64,000 nt of DNA, from NCBI GenBank assembly GCA_029204225.1, contig MU831967.1:29905-93904 (forward strand), read 5' to 3'. This stretch comes from Diphasiastrum complanatum (Eukaryota > Streptophyta > Lycopodiopsida > Lycopodiales > Lycopodiaceae). This document shows positions 59,571 to 64,000 of this stretch, in pieces (position 1 is the first letter of the stretch; each line of letters starts with the position of its first letter). A program made the position numbers and the translations under genes. The notes under the pieces are model-generated. The model did no database searches. It was not told where the DNA came from and saw only the letters and a program-made list of their open reading frames with translations.

Positions 59571-60977
59571 AGAAATTGTGCCTTAGTAAGAGAATGTTAG
59601 AGAGAGAATGATAAAATGACCGGATTTTTTTCTCGTTTTCTTAGTTTCTGGTGCTGCCCGTCGTCTAAGTTATGTGGCTGGCTCATTTTTTGAAGTATAT
59701 GAATAGTGCACATGAAACAAAGCACGCTGCCAAGAAACAAAGCACATGCCACAAGTGGGAGAAAATTCTCTTCAAAATTTCATGTGTAAAGGATTGAAGT
59801 TTTACATAAATAGAACCTCTAGCCTTTTAGATTTCTCCAGTCATGTTGTCACACTAATTTGCATGTCAGCTTGTCGAATACTTGTGAGTCGTCCTGAGAA
59901 TGACTTTGAGGAGCTTTGTAAGGAAGTTTTAGCAATGTGGGCTCCTTTTGTAGCTTTTTATTGATGCTATATGTCTTGTTCTTGTAGTTGCTGTGATTGC
60001 TTTTTGCAAAGTTCAGGTTTATTGTCATTCTGCTCTCCCTTAGATTAATAGTTAGTATTGTTGTAGATAATGTACTGATGTTTCCAGCTTCTTGGTTGAG
60101 TAAGATGTTCCATCTTTTATTAGATTAACCACTCATTTGTATAGGATTAAGGATTTGGAAGACAAGGCTTAATCTTGTAGAGGTTCAAATCCTCTTCCCT
60201 TAAACTATTAAAATAAGGAAGAACTTGAAGTTGGGTATAAATTTTGCTTTTATGTTTTTTCAAATTTGAAAATGCAAATTAAAACGAGGTCAATTATGAA
60301 ATGAAAATGCAAGATCTTAATTTTTATAGAATCATAATCAAGATACGAACATTCCATCATATTATATGCAAAGAGTAGATCAATTTTGCTTTTGGCCTCA
60401 TCTCTATCAAACTTCAAGTCAACACAAATTCAACTAAATTGAGACTACAGTCATATTTTGATACTTCTTAAGTAAATTCATATTTTGAGACTTCTTAACC
60501 AAATTGAATGTACTTTCATTGTCTCTAAGTATTATTATCATGTGATAACAACATTAGTTTCAACCTTATTAGTTATACATTCTTAATATTCAATAGATGA
60601 GTTAAAAGAGGAGAGTTTCTATCTAAAAACATGAATAGTCTCAAAATAGTGGTTTTTGTGTTAGTCCTAAATTGTATGGATAGATGCCGAATGACTCCCC
60701 ACTAAAGAGGTATATGACTTTGCATTTAGAAAATCCTTTGATCCAGTAGTCGATAAATTGAAAAGGGAGGGTCATCCTCCATAGTCAATTCTTTTGAAAC
60801 ATATAAACTTTTTGTTCACTATAAATATAGAGAATGTACTCAACTTAAATCCTAACTGTTAATTCTTGTATTGTTTGTTTATGTTCATGCAGAATGGGCA
60901 TCGAGATAGGTTTTGATATTTTGAGAGTAAATTTTTTGCAAATTTTGCAAGTTTCTTCTATCCATGATCCACCAAAA
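59571..60977. other. Gene-less stretch
   Basis: AT-rich sequence with no supported coding frame or repeat. Confidence 0.4.
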
Positions 60978-61000
60978 TAGTAGCACATGGTGTGCTACTA
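60978..61000. repeat. TAGCAC-type perfect palindrome
   Basis: TAGTAGCACA and TGTGCTACTA, perfect 10-bp arms around TGG. It belongs to the motif family at 3815-4143 and 18074-18146. Confidence 0.85.
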
Positions 61001-61009
61001 TGTTTATCC

Positions 61010-61330
61010 ATCAAAAACTGTAATAGACGTCAAAAATTGACACTGGTATTGCATGTCACTTTTCGACGTCCAAGACACCAAAAACACGTTGAACTTACTC
61101 GTGCACATGGACATCCACCTTAGGTTTTGGTAGTCGAATGCGATGTACAGTTCGATGTTGGATTGTGACGTCCACATGGACGTCGAATAGCAACATCCAC
61201 ATGGGCGTCAGAATGTGACGTTCATGTGGACAACCTTGATCAGTTTCCTAATGATAGCTCCTGCGGAGCTAGTTGGTGTAGGCATCATTTTGCGACACGT
61301 TTTATAGTTGTCAAAATTCGACAACCCTGT
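61010..61330. repeat. Cluster of GACGTC and CACATGGAC palindromic motifs
   Basis: GACGTCCACATGGACGTC near 61170 has 8-bp arms. Variants ACATGGACATCC, ACATCCACATGGGCGTC and GACGTTCATGTGGAC lie within 130 bp of it. GACGTC followed by TTGACA near 61028, and TGTCA followed by GACGTC near 61050, face each other as a larger inverted repeat. TTGCGACACGTTTT and TTGTGACATGTTTT near 61290-61345 repeat as well. Confidence 0.65.
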
Positions 61331-61570
61331 TGTGACATGTTTTGTGGCACCTTTGTAGATTCAAAAAACCTAACTATGTGATTTCACATTGGAAATCATG
61401 GTGAGTGTTGTAGTGATCCCTTGTCTACCTATAAGTAATAGGTAGGTGTATATTACTCTCATGCATAATGTCCTCACTAGCAATTTTTTGCATGGACTCC
61501 AATTCAAGTTATAGTTAAACTATGAATTATCTTGAGTTTTTCTAAAGTTAACAACTAATATATTTTTTAT

Positions 61571-62588
61571 TTGTCATCGTAATCTGCCCATATGTTGTAA
61601 GTTGATGTAGCATCTGTGGTCATGATCCCAAGATAGTACCTAGGAGCATTAGTCAATGTAACCAATTCCCTAGTTTGTGTGTGTGTGTGTGTGTGCGCGC
61701 GCGCATGTGCTTGAGGTGACCATAAACCTTAGCTACTTAGTGATAGTTAATCTACTCTCATGCATCATGTCCATTGATTTTTAATTTTTCATGGACTAGC
61801 TAAAGCTATAATTGAACAATTAACTATGCAAAGTTATCTTGAGTTTCATTCAAGCAATTGCCTATTACTAACTAGACTCGTCTAATGCAAGGTTAGTTGT
61901 AGGCTAATCCTACTCAACAAGGGAGGTTGTAGTTGAACGAGATTATTGTACACCCTTAAGGTTAAAGAGCTACATAATATGCAATGTTTAGATTATTTGG
62001 CCTAGCTCGATATAGGTTTAACTGAGGGACCAATTAGGTACAAGCATCAATTGGGCATAGAAGACTTGAAAATGAATTTGTCATCGTAATCTGCCCATAT
62101 GTTGTAAGTTGATGTAGCATCTGTGGTCATGATCCCAAAATAGTACCTAGGAGCATTAGTCAATGTAACCAATTCCCTAGTTTGTGTGTGTGTGCGTGTG
62201 TGCGTGCGCATGTGCTTGAGGTGATCATAAACCCTAGCTACTTCGTGATAGTTAGGTGCAATTTACTCTCATGCATCATGTCCATTGATTTTAATTTTTC
62301 ATGGACTAGCTAAAGCTATAATTGAACAATTAACTATGCAAAGTTATCTCGAGTTTCATTCAAGCAATTGCCTATTACCAACTAGACTCGTCTAATGCAA
62401 GGTTAGTTGTAGGCTAATCCTACTCAACAAGGGAGGTTGTAGTTGAAAGAGATTATGGTACACCCTTAAGGTTAAGGAGCTACATAATATGCACTGTTTA
62501 GATTCTTTGGCCTAGCTCGATATAGGTTTAATTGAGGGACCAATTAGGTACAAGCATTAATTGGGCATAGAAGAATTGAAATGAACTG
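61571..62588 (+). repeat. 507-bp tandem duplication
   Basis: The unit starting TTGTCATCGTAATCTGCCCA occurs at 61571 and at 62078, and the copies are nearly identical. Each contains a GT microsatellite (61675-61706 and 62182-62215). A more diverged partial copy precedes them at about 61440-61560. No coding sequence is included. Confidence 0.9.
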
Positions 62589-63136
62589 TCCAAGGATGTT
62601 ATACATGGTAAATGGAGTATATAACCTTTTGCTTTTACTTTAACAAAGTTAGGAAGGTGCTATTTACAATGGCACAAGCACACCATAGATCCAACCATTG
62701 CATTGATGAAAGATGAAAAAGAATTGTTCTATCTTAGTAAGAAGTTTTGTTGGAGTTGATAATTTTGAGAGCATCATAAACATTCATTGAGCACATTTTC
62801 TTCTTCGTCTAAGCTAGCTTGCATGGAAGGCCCCTACATCGTGTGCTCTTTCTGATTTTGCTTCGTCTAGCTCAGGGGAGAAAGTTGGATACAACATGTC
62901 ACTATGATATTCATAGATGGGTGGTGAGCAACTCTCCAATGTTTTGTTTGAAAATTCCTTGTTCAAGGTCTTTAGATAGTAGCCCTAGTGATGTCAACTC
63001 TTTTATTAAATGCCCTATCATAAAAATTTCCTAAGATTTGTCTTCCAATAAGTGGTGAGGTGGAGGGTACTTTCCTTTGTTCTACTTATAAGATATGCTC
63101 TTGAGTTTGACTCTCCAATTTGCTAGTTAGTGGCTT
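62589..63136. other. Gene-less stretch
   Basis: One 71-codon open frame (62819-63034) has no family features. Nothing else is seen. Confidence 0.35.
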
Positions 63137-63144
63137 CACCAAAC

Positions 63145-63487
63145 CATAGTTGCATCGTATAATACAAGCATATAATACGTGTATTATACTTTCTTTGGCT
63201 AAAAAATACGTATAGCTGATAGATAGCCCTACCTGTACCTTTTGACAATTGACAAGTTTTTATCAAATAATTCATATGTGATCCACGGTTTTCTTTAGAA
63301 TTTTGTTCTTATGTTTATGTTTGAAGGGATGAACACTAAGATAAAATAATCTCATTTTGTTTTTTGAGTAAAACTATTGAAAATTATAATATAGTGATCA
63401 AATATGTATAATACGTTGGATTATACATATTATATAACACGTTATTATATGGTATATTACTATAAAATACGTATATATGCAACTATG
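63145..63487. mobile_element. hAT-like MITE, 343 bp
   Basis: Terminal inverted repeats CATAGTTGCAT at both ends are perfect for 11 bp. The flanks CACCAAAC (63137-63144) and CACCAAGC (63488-63495) match at 7 of 8 bases, as expected for an 8-bp target duplication. The inside is AT-rich and has ATAATACGTGTATTAT palindromes (63171-63188) with variants near the other end. It has no coding capacity. The 8-bp duplication suggests the hAT superfamily. Confidence 0.75.
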
Positions 63488-63495
63488 CACCAAGC

Positions 63496-64000
63496 TTCAA
63501 TGCTTTTTTTTTATAGTCATGGAGCATATTGATTAAGTAGCAACCTTGCTACTTGTACTTGCATCTTTTATAGATAGTGATATGGTTATGTAGCTTCTTG
63601 TTACTTGTGCTGACAGTTTTATGCACAAATATATGGTGTACATTGAGTAATAAGTGATGAGTTTAATCGTCATAGAGCACATGACTCCAAGATGTCAACA
63701 AGTCAAGCTATGTATGAGTGACAAGACAGTTACCCAAAATATTATATAAGCCTTTGCATTTATGACAAATGGTGCTTGCATGTGAGGTTGCAGACAACTT
63801 TGAGAATGCATCAATGCTCTAGGCTTTGTCCCCATAACTCTGGAGGAACAAAGACTGATCGGAGCTCGCAGACTAACTTTACAAGTACGTCATAATCCTG
63901 TTCACATTATTTAAGAGTATCCTATCAAATATCAACTATTCACGACAGTTTCAGGCTCACCATTTATTTAAGTCTTATGCTTTCCAATAGAAGGCTCAGC
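63496..64000. other. Gene-less end of window
   Basis: No coding frame or repeat is recognised. Confidence 0.35.

Noticed and set aside
60150-60210. tRNA-like T-arm (GGTTCAAATCC with flanking AGA/TCT).
   Set aside because: I could not build a D-arm, anticodon arm and acceptor stem around it.
62819-63034. 71-codon plus frame as a small gene.
   Set aside because: No domain, promoter or neighbouring exon supports it, and frames of this length are common here.

Overview
This window looks like nuclear DNA of a land plant with a large, repeat-rich, AT-rich genome. It carries Ty1/copia and Ty3/gypsy LTR retrotransposons in nested layers, long (CT)n, (GA)n and (TA)n microsatellites, a MITE, and plant-type GT-AG introns. 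I see no intact cellular housekeeping gene, rRNA, tRNA, operon or CRISPR array. I cannot name the species; a non-flowering plant is possible but not shown.

Layout. 1-4150: the 3' end of a gypsy-type element (LTR near 617-1225), degenerate repeats, and a cluster of short palindromes built on TAGCAC...GTGCTA. 4195-4710: a copia remnant in which gag is joined directly to reverse transcriptase. 7258-12903 (minus): a nearly complete but broken gypsy element (gag, protease, RT, RNase H, integrase) whose Gag has four zinc knuckles. 12950-15834 (plus): scattered copia pieces. 17700-18900: a gypsy integrase tail with its LTR. 19100-19850: a copia LTR with primer-binding site. 24417-26780 and 27185-32538 (minus): two decayed copia elements; the second carries a 701-bp solo LTR with a perfect target duplication. 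32573-33410: a plus-strand copia RNase H piece and its LTR. 33408-34115: an unidentified broken reading frame. 35107-37345: minisatellites and microsatellites.

37430-46850 (plus): a second gypsy element of the same broad lineage as 7258-12903. Its gag was split by a complete 6-kb copia element at 37560-43581 (minus) with paired LTRs, primer-binding site and a perfect TATCA duplication. 47840-53159 (minus): a further copia element. 53160-53934: an LTR of another minus-strand element.

54422-58815 holds the most unusual content: two long unidentified reading frames (minus 54422-55171, plus 55433-56769) and, on the minus strand at 57125-58815, a three-exon broken gene for a DDE transposase. Its putative catalytic Asp, Asp and Glu and its zinc-ligand CX2C and HX4H pairs lie in the order and at nearly the spacing of the RAG1/Transib family. 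59274-64000 holds a copia RT scrap, more palindromes, a 507-bp tandem duplication and a 343-bp hAT-like MITE.

Nothing here forms a pathway. The regions are related by insertion history, with younger copia elements sitting inside older gypsy and copia copies.
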